Below, piece by piece: positions 32,978 through 43,288 of a stretch of 64,000 bases of DNA. Under the pieces are notes generated by a model. That model made no database searches. It worked only from the letters and a program-made list of their open reading frames with translations, and was not told where the DNA came from. Source of the DNA: Thinopyrum elongatum (taxonomy: Eukaryota; Streptophyta; Magnoliopsida; Poales; Poaceae). The translations under genes were made by a program, and so were the position numbers. Where the stretch lies: NCBI GenBank assembly GCA_011799875.1, contig CM022303.1, positions 297,302,362 to 297,366,361 on the forward strand, written 5' to 3'. The stretch's first letter is position 1. Every line of letters starts with the position of its first letter.

Positions 32978-35542
32978 ATGGTTGACACCATAGACGGTGC
33001 GGAGGAGCACTCCGGTGCTAGTCCCATCTTGTCCGCGGCCGATGGGGGTTCCTCGGTATCTCGTGAGGAGTTCAATGTGGCCTTGGACACATTGAAAACC
33101 TCCATGACGGCCGAGGTCAAAGGCATGCTTGAGAAGTTTCTTGATGGTCTTAAATTATCCACCGCACTGTTGGAAGTGGTCGATCCCACTACCAAGGTGA
33201 CGGATGCTAACTCCAAAAAGGGGGAAGCTACTAGTGATCTAGCTCCTTTGCCTAGTGGTAGAAGTGGAAGCGGCATCTTTGCCCATGTTGAACTTCCACC
33301 CGTTTATGGAGGACCGGTTCCCTCCACGCATATAAATCATGTTGGTCCTCCTCCTAAGCTTGCGAAAAATGAGGATTTTGCCTCTTGGGTTTATCGCTTT
33401 AAGCGTCATTTAAATCATAGTTCTACTAATCTTTGGAGAATTATTGAGCAAGGTTTCTACCCGCACGACCCAAGCAACTTCACTCCTAGAGAAGCCACGG
33501 ATCATCAATTCAACGAGTCCGCTCTCTTCATTCTCCAAGAAGCAATTCCACCCGAAGATATTGCGCACCTCCGACCATTCACCGTGGCCAAGGAAGCATG
33601 GCAACATGTTGTTTCCATTTACAAGGGAAGCGCAAGTATTCAACGCTCAAACTTTGAAGTGGTGCAAGATGAAGCAGATGAGTTTGCAATGATTGAAGAT
33701 GAAGAACCTCGAGAACTTTACCGGAGACTAACCACTCTCGCGGTCTCACTCCGAGATCATGGGAGTAAGGATACGGATGACAATTGGATCAAGCGCAAGT
33801 TTCTCAAAGCCATGATGCCTTACCATAAGGCAATGTCCTCCGTCATCCGTCAAAGGCCGGACTTTCACTCCTTGTCCTCAAGTGAAGTGTTGGATGAGTT
33901 TGTTGCAAGGAGGATCTTGGACAAGACCGCCGACAATGCGGTGTTGCGTTCTCAACGAGCAAAGAAGCCCAACCTTGCTTTGAAGGCCAAGGCTAGCATG
34001 GAAGAAGAGGGTGAAGAGGAAGAAGAGGAGTGTTGCCCCGAAGATACCAAGTACGCATATCATGAGCACATGGCTCTCGCTTCACGGCAATTTTGGAGCA
34101 AGAAGAATTCAAGGCCCAACTTCAACAAGAACAACTCAAGTGGCATCAAGGGCAAGCAACGCGTGAGGACATGCTATAATTGTGGCAATGTGAGCCACTT
34201 TGTTGCGGAGTGCCCATACGAGAAGAGGGAAGACAATGGTGGCAAGCTTATCCGAAAAGACAAGGCCAAGTCCTTCCCCAACAAGAACAACTTCGCCAAG
34301 AAGACTCCTCCTAAGGGGTTGGTGGCACAAGAAGAGTACAATGAGGATGATGATGATGATGATGAAGATGGTGAGACGGTTGCCATGGCCTCCGTTGCCA
34401 TTGCAACAACTCCAAGGGTGTCCCTCTTCGAGTCACCCAACGAGAACATCACCGCCAAGTGCCTCATGGCTAAAGCCACCAACAAGGTAACCCCCAACAT
34501 CAAAACTACCATCACTACTAATCCTTCCTTGATGGATTGCATTGATGAAAGTGAGGGGTCGAATGAGGAGAAAAATGAATTTGAGTCTTTTATGAGTAAG
34601 CTCAAGGGTAAATCCAAGAAGCACTTTGTTGCTCTCTTGGAACAACTTGGTGAAGCCAATGACATGATCGAGGCTCACGAAGAAACCATCTCTAAGATGG
34701 AAGGGCATAGTCATGACTATGCCGATGAGATATCAGATCTCTCTAATGCGCTTGAGGAAGAGCGTGATCATTGTTTGGCTCTTGAGGAGTCATACAACGA
34801 TGATCATGCTAAATTAAAGAAAGATCTTGATCATGCTCTTGTTGTATCTCGTGTGCTCAATTCCGAGAAGGCTAAACTTGGGGTTGACCATGCTAGACTC
34901 AAGGAGGAGTTTGATGTACTTGACAAGGCTCACAAGGCCTTGAAGGGTGCTCATGCTAGCCTCAAAGAGTCTCATGATCAACTCCAAGTGAAGCTAACCA
35001 AGGAGAAAGCCACCTTTCCTCATATGGTTCTAATTGATAATGCAAATGCTACTAACCCATGTTGTGAGCATGTGCACCTTGTGGAGGAGAATGCGAAGTT
35101 AAAGGAGCAACTTGAGAAAGGCCTTGTGTCTTGCATACAAGGTGAGAAGAACCTCAACAAACTTTTGAGCAATCAAAAGGAAGTGGTGGGCAAGAAGGGA
35201 ATTGGGTTTGCACCCAAGTCCAAGAACAATAAGAAAAATGACAAGGCCAAACAACCTCCTCCTCTCAAGCAAACTTTTGTGAAGAAGGGAGAGGGTGCTC
35301 CTAAGGAGAAGAAGAACAATGTGAAGGGTGGTGGTGTCAAGAAGGGCAATGCCACCCCTTCCAACATAGCCGGCGACTTTAACCCTTCCTATGTGGTATG
35401 CCGTGCTAGTGATGGGCATGTTTATGCTAAATTTGTTGGTTCTCCTTATGAGTACATTGAATGGTCTATTTGGGTTCCTAAGACACTTGTTGCTAACATC
35501 AAAGGACCCATTACAAAATGGGTACCTAAAACCAAGCATTGA
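32978..35542 (+). CDS. Gag polyprotein of Sirevirus-type element, 854 aa
   Basis: Intact frame, the first ATG after the PBS. Residues about 120-300 resemble the copia gag (UBN2-type) capsid region (DFASWVYRFKRHLNHSSTNL, WIKRKFLKAMMPYHKAMSSV). A CCHC zinc knuckle CYNCGNVSHFVAEC lies at about residues 399-412. It is followed by an acidic run and a long predicted coiled coil (about 560-740, many Glu/Lys/Leu heptads), then a Lys-rich tail. The extended C-terminal half is characteristic of Sirevirus gag. Product: the structural protein packaging the element RNA. The stop at 35540 precedes pol, which is in the +1 frame. Confidence 0.85.
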   Translation: MVDTIDGAEEHSGASPILSAADGGSSVSREEFNVALDTLKTSMTAEVKGMLEKFLDGLKLSTALLEVVDPTTKVTDANSKKGEATSDLAPLPSGRSGSGIFAHVELPPVYGGPVPSTHINHVGPPPKLAKNEDFASWVYRFKRHLNHSSTNLWRIIEQGFYPHDPSNFTPREATDHQFNESALFILQEAIPPEDIAHLRPFTVAKEAWQHVVSIYKGSASIQRSNFEVVQDEADEFAMIEDEEPRELYRRLTTLAVSLRDHGSKDTDDNWIKRKFLKAMMPYHKAMSSVIRQRPDFHSLSSSEVLDEFVARRILDKTADNAVLRSQRAKKPNLALKAKASMEEEGEEEEEECCPEDTKYAYHEHMALASRQFWSKKNSRPNFNKNNSSGIKGKQRVRTCYNCGNVSHFVAECPYEKREDNGGKLIRKDKAKSFPNKNNFAKKTPPKGLVAQEEYNEDDDDDDEDGETVAMASVAIATTPRVSLFESPNENITAKCLMAKATNKVTPNIKTTITTNPSLMDCIDESEGSNEEKNEFESFMSKLKGKSKKHFVALLEQLGEANDMIEAHEETISKMEGHSHDYADEISDLSNALEEERDHCLALEESYNDDHAKLKKDLDHALVVSRVLNSEKAKLGVDHARLKEEFDVLDKAHKALKGAHASLKESHDQLQVKLTKEKATFPHMVLIDNANATNPCCEHVHLVEENAKLKEQLEKGLVSCIQGEKNLNKLLSNQKEVVGKKGIGFAPKSKNNKKNDKAKQPPPLKQTFVKKGEGAPKEKKNNVKGGGVKKGNATPSNIAGDFNPSYVVCRASDGHVYAKFVGSPYEYIEWSIWVPKTLVANIKGPITKWVPKTKH

Positions 35543-35552
35543 TCTCTTGTAG

Positions 35553-38500
35553 GTGTTTGCTTCCTGTGGGGGATCATGGTTGCTCAATAGTGGAGCCACA
35601 AATCATATGACCGGAAGCAAGGACTTGGTGGTGGACGTGCACAAGATTTCATCTATGCCCACCAATGTCGAGTGGGGTGATGCCTCGTCTTCTAAGGTAT
35701 TGGGTCTTGGCAAGGTTGTCATTTCTCATGATCTCACGATCGAGAAAGTCATGCTTGTTGAGTCCCTTGCATACAATTTACTTTCCGTTCGTCAACTTGC
35801 ACCCATGGGCTTTGCCACTTTCTTTGATATTGATACCGTGGCCCTCTTGTGGAGCAAGACTCTTAAAGTAGCCTTTGTTGGGCATGTCGAGAACGGTCTT
35901 TATGTGATTAACTTTTCGGAGAGACCCACTAAGATCGCGACATGCCTAATGGCTAAAGTTGATGTGGGTTGGCTTTGGCATCGCCGTTTAGCCCATGTCA
36001 ATATGAGATCTTTGCAAAGTCTTCTCAAGGGGGACCATGTTCGTGGACTAACAAATGTTAGTTTTGCCAAAGATCGTGCTTGCAGTGCTTGTATCGAAGG
36101 AAAGCTACATGAGTAGGCTCACCCTCCCACGACTATCATCTACTCGAAGAGGCCCTTGGAGCTCCTTCACTTGGATCTCTTTGGACCTCCATCCTTTGAT
36201 AGTCTTGGGGGTAGAAAGTATTGCTTGGTGATTGTGGATGATTATTCAAGATACACTTGGGTATATTTCTTCAAAAGGAAGAGCGAGACCCAACAAACCG
36301 TCATCGACTTTGCAAATGAAGCTCAACGCCAACACAATGCAAAGATCTTGACAATAAGAAGTGACAACGGCACCGAGTTCAAGAACTACACCTTGGATGA
36401 GTTTCTTAGTGATGAGGGGATCAAGCATCAATATTCTACTCCTTAGACCCCTCAACAAAATGGTGTAGCGGAGAGGAAGAACCGGACATTGATGGATGTG
36501 GCAAGGACCATGATGGCGGAGTTCAAGTCGCCGTACAACTTTTGGGCCGAAGCCATCAACACCGCTTGTCATGCTTCCAATCGGCTCTATCTCCGCAAAG
36601 GCTTGAACAAGACTCCATATGAGATACTCACCGGTAACAAGCCTAACCTCAAGTACTTCCGGGTGTTCGGGTGTAGGTGTTTCATTCTCAAGAAAGGTGT
36701 TCGTTTGTCTAAATTTGAGGCTAGAGCTCATGAGGGCATATTTGTTGGTTATGCTACAAACTCTCATGCTTACCGTGTCCTCAACAAGTCTAACGGACTC
36801 ATTGAGGAGACGTGTAACATGGAGTTTGACGAGAATAACGGCTCCCAAGTGGAGCAAAGTGGTACTTGTGATGTAGGTGATGAAATTCCTCCCCAAGCCA
36901 TAAGAAGAATGGGTGTTGGTCATATCCTACCCATTGAGGAACCCCTTGTGGCCGAAGGAGAAGGACAATGTTCCACTCAAGTGGAACCATCACCAACGCA
37001 AGACCCACACGCTTCCGAAGAACAAAGTGAAGGCCCTCAATCAAATGAACAAGATCAAGGGCAAGATCAACCTCAAGATGGTGGTGAACCACCATGTGAT
37101 GCCCAAGGTCAAGTTCTCACCACCGAGCAAGTTCAAGATCAAGAGCAAGCTCAAGATCAAGAACAAGCTCAAGACGACGCTCAAGATGATCAAGTTACCG
37201 TTCCTCAACTATCTCTTGAGGAGGAATTGGAGCGTCGTGCCGCCAAGATTGCCTCCAAGCTCACTACCAAAGATCATCTCATGAAGAATGTGCTTGGAAG
37301 CTTAAGAAAGGGGGTAAGCACTCGTAGACAATTAGCAAACTATTGTGAACATCACGTGTTTGTCTCTTGTGTTGAGCCCCAAAAGGTCTATGAGGCGCTC
37401 GAGGATCCGGATTGGCTCAATGTCATGCATGAAGAACTCAACAACTTCGAGCATAACAAGGTGTGGAGATTGGTGCCAAGGCCAACGGGGAACCATAATG
37501 TCATTGGAACCAAGTGGATATTCAAGAACAAGCAAGATGCTCATGGAATTATCGTTCGCAACAAGGCTCGTTTGGTAGCACAAGGCTACTCCCAAGTCGA
37601 GGGTATCGACTATGGTGAAACCTTTGCTCCCGTTGCTCGCCTTGAATCTATTCGTTTGTTGATTGCTTATGCTTCTCATCATAACTTCAAGTTGCAACAA
37701 ATGGATGTGAAGAGTGCTTTTCTTAATGGTCCTATTAATGAGTTGGTGTATGTCAAACAACCCCCGGGGTTCGAGGATCCCTATTTCCCCGATCATGTGT
37801 ACCAACTCGATAAGGCACTCTATGGCCTTAAACAAGCCCCACGTGCGTGGTATGACCACCTTACCGAGTTGTTGCAAGATCATGGGTTTGAAATTGGGAA
37901 AATTGACCCCACTCTTTTTACTAAGAAGGTCAAAGGGGAGTTGTTTGTGTGCCAACTATATGTTGATGATATTATCTTTGGTTCCCCTAACAAAGCTTTC
38001 AATGAGGAGTTTGCCGCTCTCATGACCTCGAAGTTCAAGATGTCCATGATGGGAGAGTTGAAGTTCTTTCTCGGGTTCGAAATCAAGCAAAGAAGAGAAG
38101 GAACCTTCATCAACCAAGCCAAATACACTCAAGACATGCTCAAGAGATTCAAGCTAAGTGATGTCAAGCCGGCCTCCACTCCAATGCCCGTCAAATGCCA
38201 ACTTGACATAGATCCCAATGGTAAAGCAGTGGATCAAAAGGTATATCGCTCCATGATTGGCTCCTTGCTTTACCTTTGTGCATATAGACCGGATATCATG
38301 TTGAGTGTGGGAATTTGTGCACGGTTTCAAGCCGCACCTAAGGAAAGCCACTATGTGGCGGTCAAGCGAATCTTTCGATATTTGGCTCATACCCCAAACT
38401 TTGGCTTATGGTACCCAAGAGGAGCAAACTTCAACCTTGTGGGCTTTTCGGACTCGGATTGGGCGGGAGACAAAGTGGATAGGAAGTCAACTTCCGGAGG

Positions 38501-38912
38501 GTGCCAATTTCTTGGTTGCTCTTTGGTGAGTTGGTCTTCTAAGAAGCAAAGTTGTGTGTCTCTCTTGTCCACCAAAGCAGAGTATGTGGCCGCCGGTAGT
38601 TGTTGTGCTCAACTTCTTTGGATGAGGCAAACTTTAAAGGATTACGGTGTCATTTGTGACAAAGTGCCTCTTTGGTGTGACAATGAAAGTGCCATCAAGA
38701 TCTCTCTGAACCCGGTGCAACACTTCAAGACGAAGCATATTGAGATTCGGTATCACTTTATCCGGGATCATATTAGGCGAGGGGAGATCGAGCTCAACTA
38801 TGTCAACACTCATGATAACCTTGCAGATATCTTCACGAAGCCCTTGGATGAAGCAAGATTTCGCGAGTTAAGGCATGAGCTAAATATCATTGATTCGAGC
38901 AATGTGGCTTGA
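35553..38912 (+). pseudogene. Pol (protease, integrase, reverse transcriptase, RNase H) of Sirevirus-type element
   Basis: One frame throughout, interrupted by TAG at 36114 and TAG at 36444. Protease: GGSWLLNSGATNHMTG, where the family has D-S-G; codon 35586-35588 is AAT (Asn). Integrase: HHCC region WLWHRRLAHVNMRSL...CSACIEGK, then LHLDLFGP, IRSDNGTEF and AERKNRTL give the D, D, E core. [13 protein letters not shown] and YVDDIIFG at about 37955-37985. RNase [15 protein letters not shown] and CDNESAI. The stops lie at contexts KLHE*AHPP and STP*TPQQNG and look like single-base changes. The C-terminal 807 codons (36489-38912) are uninterrupted. Confidence 0.92.
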
Positions 38913-39329
38913 ACCCTTGCACACCCCACCATACTCATCTTGATGTCTTGTTTAGGTGTAGGCATGGACATAGGGGGAGTGGTGTTCTCTCAATGAACTC
39001 TCCCTCCCCCCATTATGCATAAATTGATCAACTCTTTCACATTAGCCATTTTTTGATGGTACTTGTGCTTCAAAGACGAGTTTTGGTCATGGGCCCAAGG
39101 ATAATTCTTCGCGGTGCCATACCAATTGACTCAAACATAGGTGGCTCCGGCCACCGCCCTCTCTTTGAAGAGGTCGTGTTTCGTGTTTGGTTGGTCTCTA
39201 TTTTCTCTTGATTTCCCTTGAGTGTCGTGTGTGTGTGCTCTTCTACGTGTCCGGTTGCTTGAAGGTTGCATTGCAAAGGCCGTGTTTTTTTCCGGTTTTG
39301 TCAATTCGTGCACTTTCTTGGGTTTACGG

Positions 39330-40190
39330 TACTACCGTGGTGAGCCACGGTACTACTGCAGGAGATGGGCTGCCCTGTGTGCGCACAGCGGCATCCCAGG
39401 CACGGTACTACCGCTTCCATCGCGGCAGTAATTTTTTACTGCCGCTGGAAGAGCGGTACTACCGCCCTGAGTGCGGTACTTCCGCCCGGGCGGTACTACC
39501 GCGATGACCCACGGTACTACCACGCTGTCGCGAGCGCGTGGGGGTTAAGAGCGGGCAGGGGGAGTTCCAACTCCCTCATACCCATTCATCTCTTTTCCCC
39601 ACCTCGTCTCTCTCTCTCCTGCCCAAGAACGCCGCCGGGGGACCTCGCCGGATCTCCGTCTCCGGCCGCTCTCCTCGCATTCTGACCGGTGGGATCGTTC
39701 CCCACCTCTCCCTCTTGCCATGGACCCCGGTATTTCCCCTAGTCCCTCTCCTTTTTGCCTCGTTTTGTGCTTCTAGGTCTTGGGGAGATGCATGTGTTGT
39801 TCATGTGATTTTCGGCTAAATCTTTGCAAGAGGAGATTGTTAGTGCTGTAGATATGATATTTGGTGCGATACAACAGTGTAGTTTTGATCAACGGTAGTA
39901 CCGATCTACTTTTACGGATGTTTTTAGATCCGTAAGAGGCTGTTCATGTGCGATTTGTTTCCGTGCGGTACTACCGCTCCTCCTGGAGCGGTACTACCGC
40001 TCGCTCGCCCGTGAACCGCCCCACGCGGTACTACCGCTCTGCTGGAGCGGTACTACCGCACGTGGCACGGAAGTAAAATTTTACTTCCGCTCCAGACGTG
40101 GTACTACCGTGCCACCCCAACACGGTACTACCGCGGATGGAGCGGCTGTAAAATTTTACATCCGTAATCTGGCCCGGTACTACCGTTGAG
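39330..40190 (+). repeat. Second palindrome array, opposite orientation to the LTR array
   Basis: About fourteen copies of CGGTACTACCG, i.e. the reverse complement of the LTR unit CGGTAGTACCG, grouped at about 39325-39520 and 39960-40185, in the pol-to-third-ORF interval. Also contains palindromes such as GGAAGTAAAATTTTACTTCC (about 40068-40087). Confidence 0.9.
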
Positions 40191-41173
40191 TTAACAATTG
40201 CCTTGTTTTGTCCACTCAATCTCATTCTACGTGTTTCGTTTGGTTTTGGCCGTGGACTTTGCAATGACCCTTCTCGTCCTTCTCGTGTGTTTGTGTTTTG
40301 TGTCATAGGTGGTGGCTCCAATGTCCGTCGCTCAAATCCCAGCCGCGACACAAGCTCCAAGCGGCTTCGCAACCAAGATGCTCCCGAGGGCTCCACCCCC
40401 CAATGCAACATCAAGTCCACAGCTAGCAAGTTTAAGGAGCCAAATATGGGCATGGATGAGATGCCTCTAGCCGAGTTCATCACTCGAAGAAGGCTCAACC
40501 CCTATGTGAAGCCTCGTGAGAATGTCAGAGGAAATGATTTGTTCTGGACCAAGCAGCAGAATCTCATATACCTCGATGTGATCAAGTCCAAGCACAACAT
40601 CTATGTTCCAGTTCAGTGGATTGATATGGGTCATCTGAAGAAGGACCGGGCATACTTTGGCGAGGCGTTGGATTTAGTGGAGCAGTTTGGCATTGAAGAT
40701 TTTATCACGTTCCACATGGACTTTGACACGGAGCTTGTGGCTCGGTTCTTTGCTTCCGTCCACTTCCACACGGATGAGGAGCGGACCATGACGTGGATGA
40801 CCAATGGGAAGAGGCTGAGGCTGCATGGATGGATGTTGATGAGGACGAGTTTGAGGAGGAGGAGGCTGAGGATAGTTTTGCGGGGTACGCTCCTCCCTCT
40901 TCTGAGCCCGCTTGGGCTAAGAGGCTGAAGGCAAAGATGAAGGCTCTGTTCTGCATGCAGGCCAAGGGGCAGTACAGGACCCATGTTTCTCAGAAGGAGG
41001 CTCGCCAGCGCGATAAGAGGATCTTGAAGACGTTCGGCGAGCACGTGTCGAGCAGTTCAGAGATGAACATCACTCCTGAGGCTAACTGGATGGCAAAGCA
41101 AGGCTATCAGTGGACTGAGTCAGAGGAGGAGTCCCCTCCCGCTGCCGAGACCGATGAGGAGATTGATGGGTGA
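39720..41173 (+). pseudogene. Third (envelope-position) ORF of Sirevirus-type element, probably spliced
   Basis: ATG at 39720 gives MDPG if the GT at 39730 is joined to the acceptor ATAG ending at 40308, keeping frame with GGSNVRRSNPSRDTSSKRLR. The frame continues through LAEFITRRRLNPYVKPREN and FFASVHFHTDEERTMTWMTN. At about 40800 the frame must change to reach EEAEAAWMDVDEDEFEEEEA and the acidic end (stop at 41171). The HTDEERTMTWMTNG stretch resembles the plant retrotransposon accessory-ORF domain. No transmembrane segment is visible, so calling it an envelope would be unjustified. It lacks the ~50-150 residues I would expect at the frame break, probably an internal deletion. The role is unknown. 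Confidence 0.6.
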
Positions 41174-41693
41174 TCTCTGCTGAGGGAGCTACCACCTGTG
41201 TCGTAGGTGTCCTCTCTGCCTTTTTGGTGTCTCGATGCCAAAGGGGGAGAGAGTGTAGGATTTGCGAGTCTTTCGTCTTGTGTCGTTTTGCTTTCGTTGA
41301 TCTCTCGTTGCTTTGGTTTGTGGTTGTGTTTGTGTGAGTCGTTTGTGTGAGTCCAGGAGACTTTCATATGGTGTGAGACATATGCACTCAAGCTTATCTT
41401 ATCTTATTGTCTAGTATGTTTAGTAGCTTGTGCTTTCATGTGCCCTTTACCTCTTGCTCTCGCACTTTACCTTGCATCCATGCTTAGTGTAATTTATATT
41501 GTTGTAAGGATTGCCATGTCTATAAAATATAGGGGGAGTGTTGATCCTAGTATGTGTGCCGTGCAGTTCAAAGCACATCTATAGAGTGCACACATCTAGG
41601 GGGAGCCTGTCTATATTTTATAGATGTTGAGTTTGCTTATGTTCATTTTATATCCTTATGTGCAAATCCTGTATTGTCATCAATCCACCAAAA

Positions 41694-41703
41694 AGGGGGA
41701 GAT
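41694..41703 (+). other. Polypurine tract of Sirevirus-type element
   Basis: AGGGGGAGAT directly before the 3' LTR is the plus-strand primer. Four further AGGGGGAG copies lie upstream at 38972, 41242, 41531 and 41598. Confidence 0.85.
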
Positions 41704-43283
41704 TGTAAGGGCATATTCTTCCGTATGTGGTTTTGGTGATTGATGACAATGCATTTGCGGACTAATCGTGTGCATTGAGCATTTCAGATATCTCATGTCT
41801 AGGCACAAGACGATTCGGTGCCCCTCGGAGCCTAGTGAAGACGGTGTTTCTCTACGTTTCTTTTTGGTGGATTTGAGTCGTAGGAAAGCTGTACTATTAA
41901 GAGGGGGTCCGCGTCGGAAAGGTTTGGGTGAAATCAACACGTACACGTCTGTTCCTTTGCACCACCTTTCCTTTGCTTCTTTGGAGCACCGTCCGTTTAT
42001 CCGTGTCTTTACAAAATGAAGGCTCCCAAGTGCTATAGTTCTGTGGCGTGCGGTAGTACTGCTCAATGGAGCAGTAGTACCGCAGTGGCCCACGGTAGTA
42101 CCGCTCCTCGGGTGCTGTAGTACCGTGGCCTCTAGCCCAGAACCCTAGCATGCGCGGAAGTAGGAGCGGAAGTAATTTTTTATATCCGCGCCCTACGCGG
42201 TAGTACCGCTCTTAGCATGCGGTAGTACCGTGCCGGATTTTTGCACAGACCGAGATTCAGCGGAAGTAGCCACGGATGTAATTTTATTAGTCTGTGCCTT
42301 CCCAGCCTAGTCGAACCCTGCCTTGCGGTAGTACCGCAAGGGCGCGCGGTAGTACCGCTCCGGCGGTTCTACCGCTCGTTGTTTCAACACAACAGGGCCT
42401 CGTCTGGTCTCTACCGCAGGAGCGGTAGTACCGCATGGTGGAGCGGTAGTGCCGTGAGACCTTGCGGTAGTACCGCGGCACTGTGCGGTAGTACCGCATG
42501 TCGCGGGCTGAATCAGTGGGTAACGGTTGGATCTTTCCTCCCACTATAAAAGGGGGGTCTTCTTCCCCAAGTTGACTACCTCTTCCTTCCCCAAGCTCCA
42601 TTGTTGCTAAAAGCTCCATTTTCTCCCGATCTCTCTCCCTAGCCAATCAAACTTGTTGATTCTCTAGGGATTGGTTGAGAAGGCCCCAATCTATACTTCC
42701 TCCAAGAGAAATTTGGTTTCCCCCACTAATCCCTTGCGGATCTTGTTTCTCTTGGGTGTTTGAGCACCCTAGACGGTTGAGGTCACTGCGGAGCCATATT
42801 CCATTGTGGTGAAGCTTCGTGGTGTCATTGGGAGCCTCTAATTAAGTTGTGGAGATTGCCCCAACCTTGTTTGTAAAGGTTCGGTCGCCGCCTCCAAGGG
42901 CACCAATAGTGGATTCACGGCATCTCGCATCGTGTGAGGGCGTGAGGAGAATACGGTGGCCCTACTGGCTTCTTGGGGAGCATTATGCCTCCACACCGCT
43001 CCAACGGAGACGTACTTCCTCTCAAAGGGAAGGAACTTCGGTAACACATTCTCGTCTCCACCGGCTCCACTTTTGGTCATCTCTTACCTTTTCTTGTGCA
43101 AGCTTAATTTGTGTTGTATTCCTTGCTTGCTTGTGTGCTTGTTGTTGTTGCATCATATAGGTTGCTCACCTAGTTGCATATCTAGACAACCTACTTTGAT
43201 GCAAAGTTTAAATTGGTAAAGAAAAGCTAAAAATTGTTAGTTGCCTATTCACCCCCCTCTAGTCAACCATGTCGATCCTTTCA
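41704..43283 (+). repeat. 3' LTR of Sirevirus-type element (1580 bp)
   Basis: Close match to the 5' LTR, TG...CA, followed by the GTTAC duplication. It lacks about 40 bases of palindrome units near 42100 and about 30 bases near 42350 relative to the 5' copy. Confidence 0.93.
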
Positions 43284-43288
43284 GTTAC

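Larger units (their letters stand above)
31277..43283 (+). mobile_element. Sirevirus-type copia LTR retrotransposon (Maximus-like lineage), 12.0 kb
   Basis: LTRs 31277-32926 and 41704-43283, flanked by GTTAC at 31272-31276 and 43284-43288. Features typical of the Sirevirus genus are present: tRNA-iMet PBS, a long Lys-rich gag, pol in a different frame, a third ORF between pol and the 3' LTR, five AGGGGGAG tracts (38972, 41242, 41531, 41598, 41694), and an array of palindromic repeats, here CGGTAGTACCG. It interrupts the older Angela-type element. The Maximus name is inference from host clade. Two pol stops, a protease active-site change and a break in the third ORF indicate it is no longer autonomous. 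Confidence 0.88.

Noticed and set aside
36246..36923. 225-codon minus-strand frame
   Set aside because: Antisense shadow of the Sirevirus integrase/RT region.
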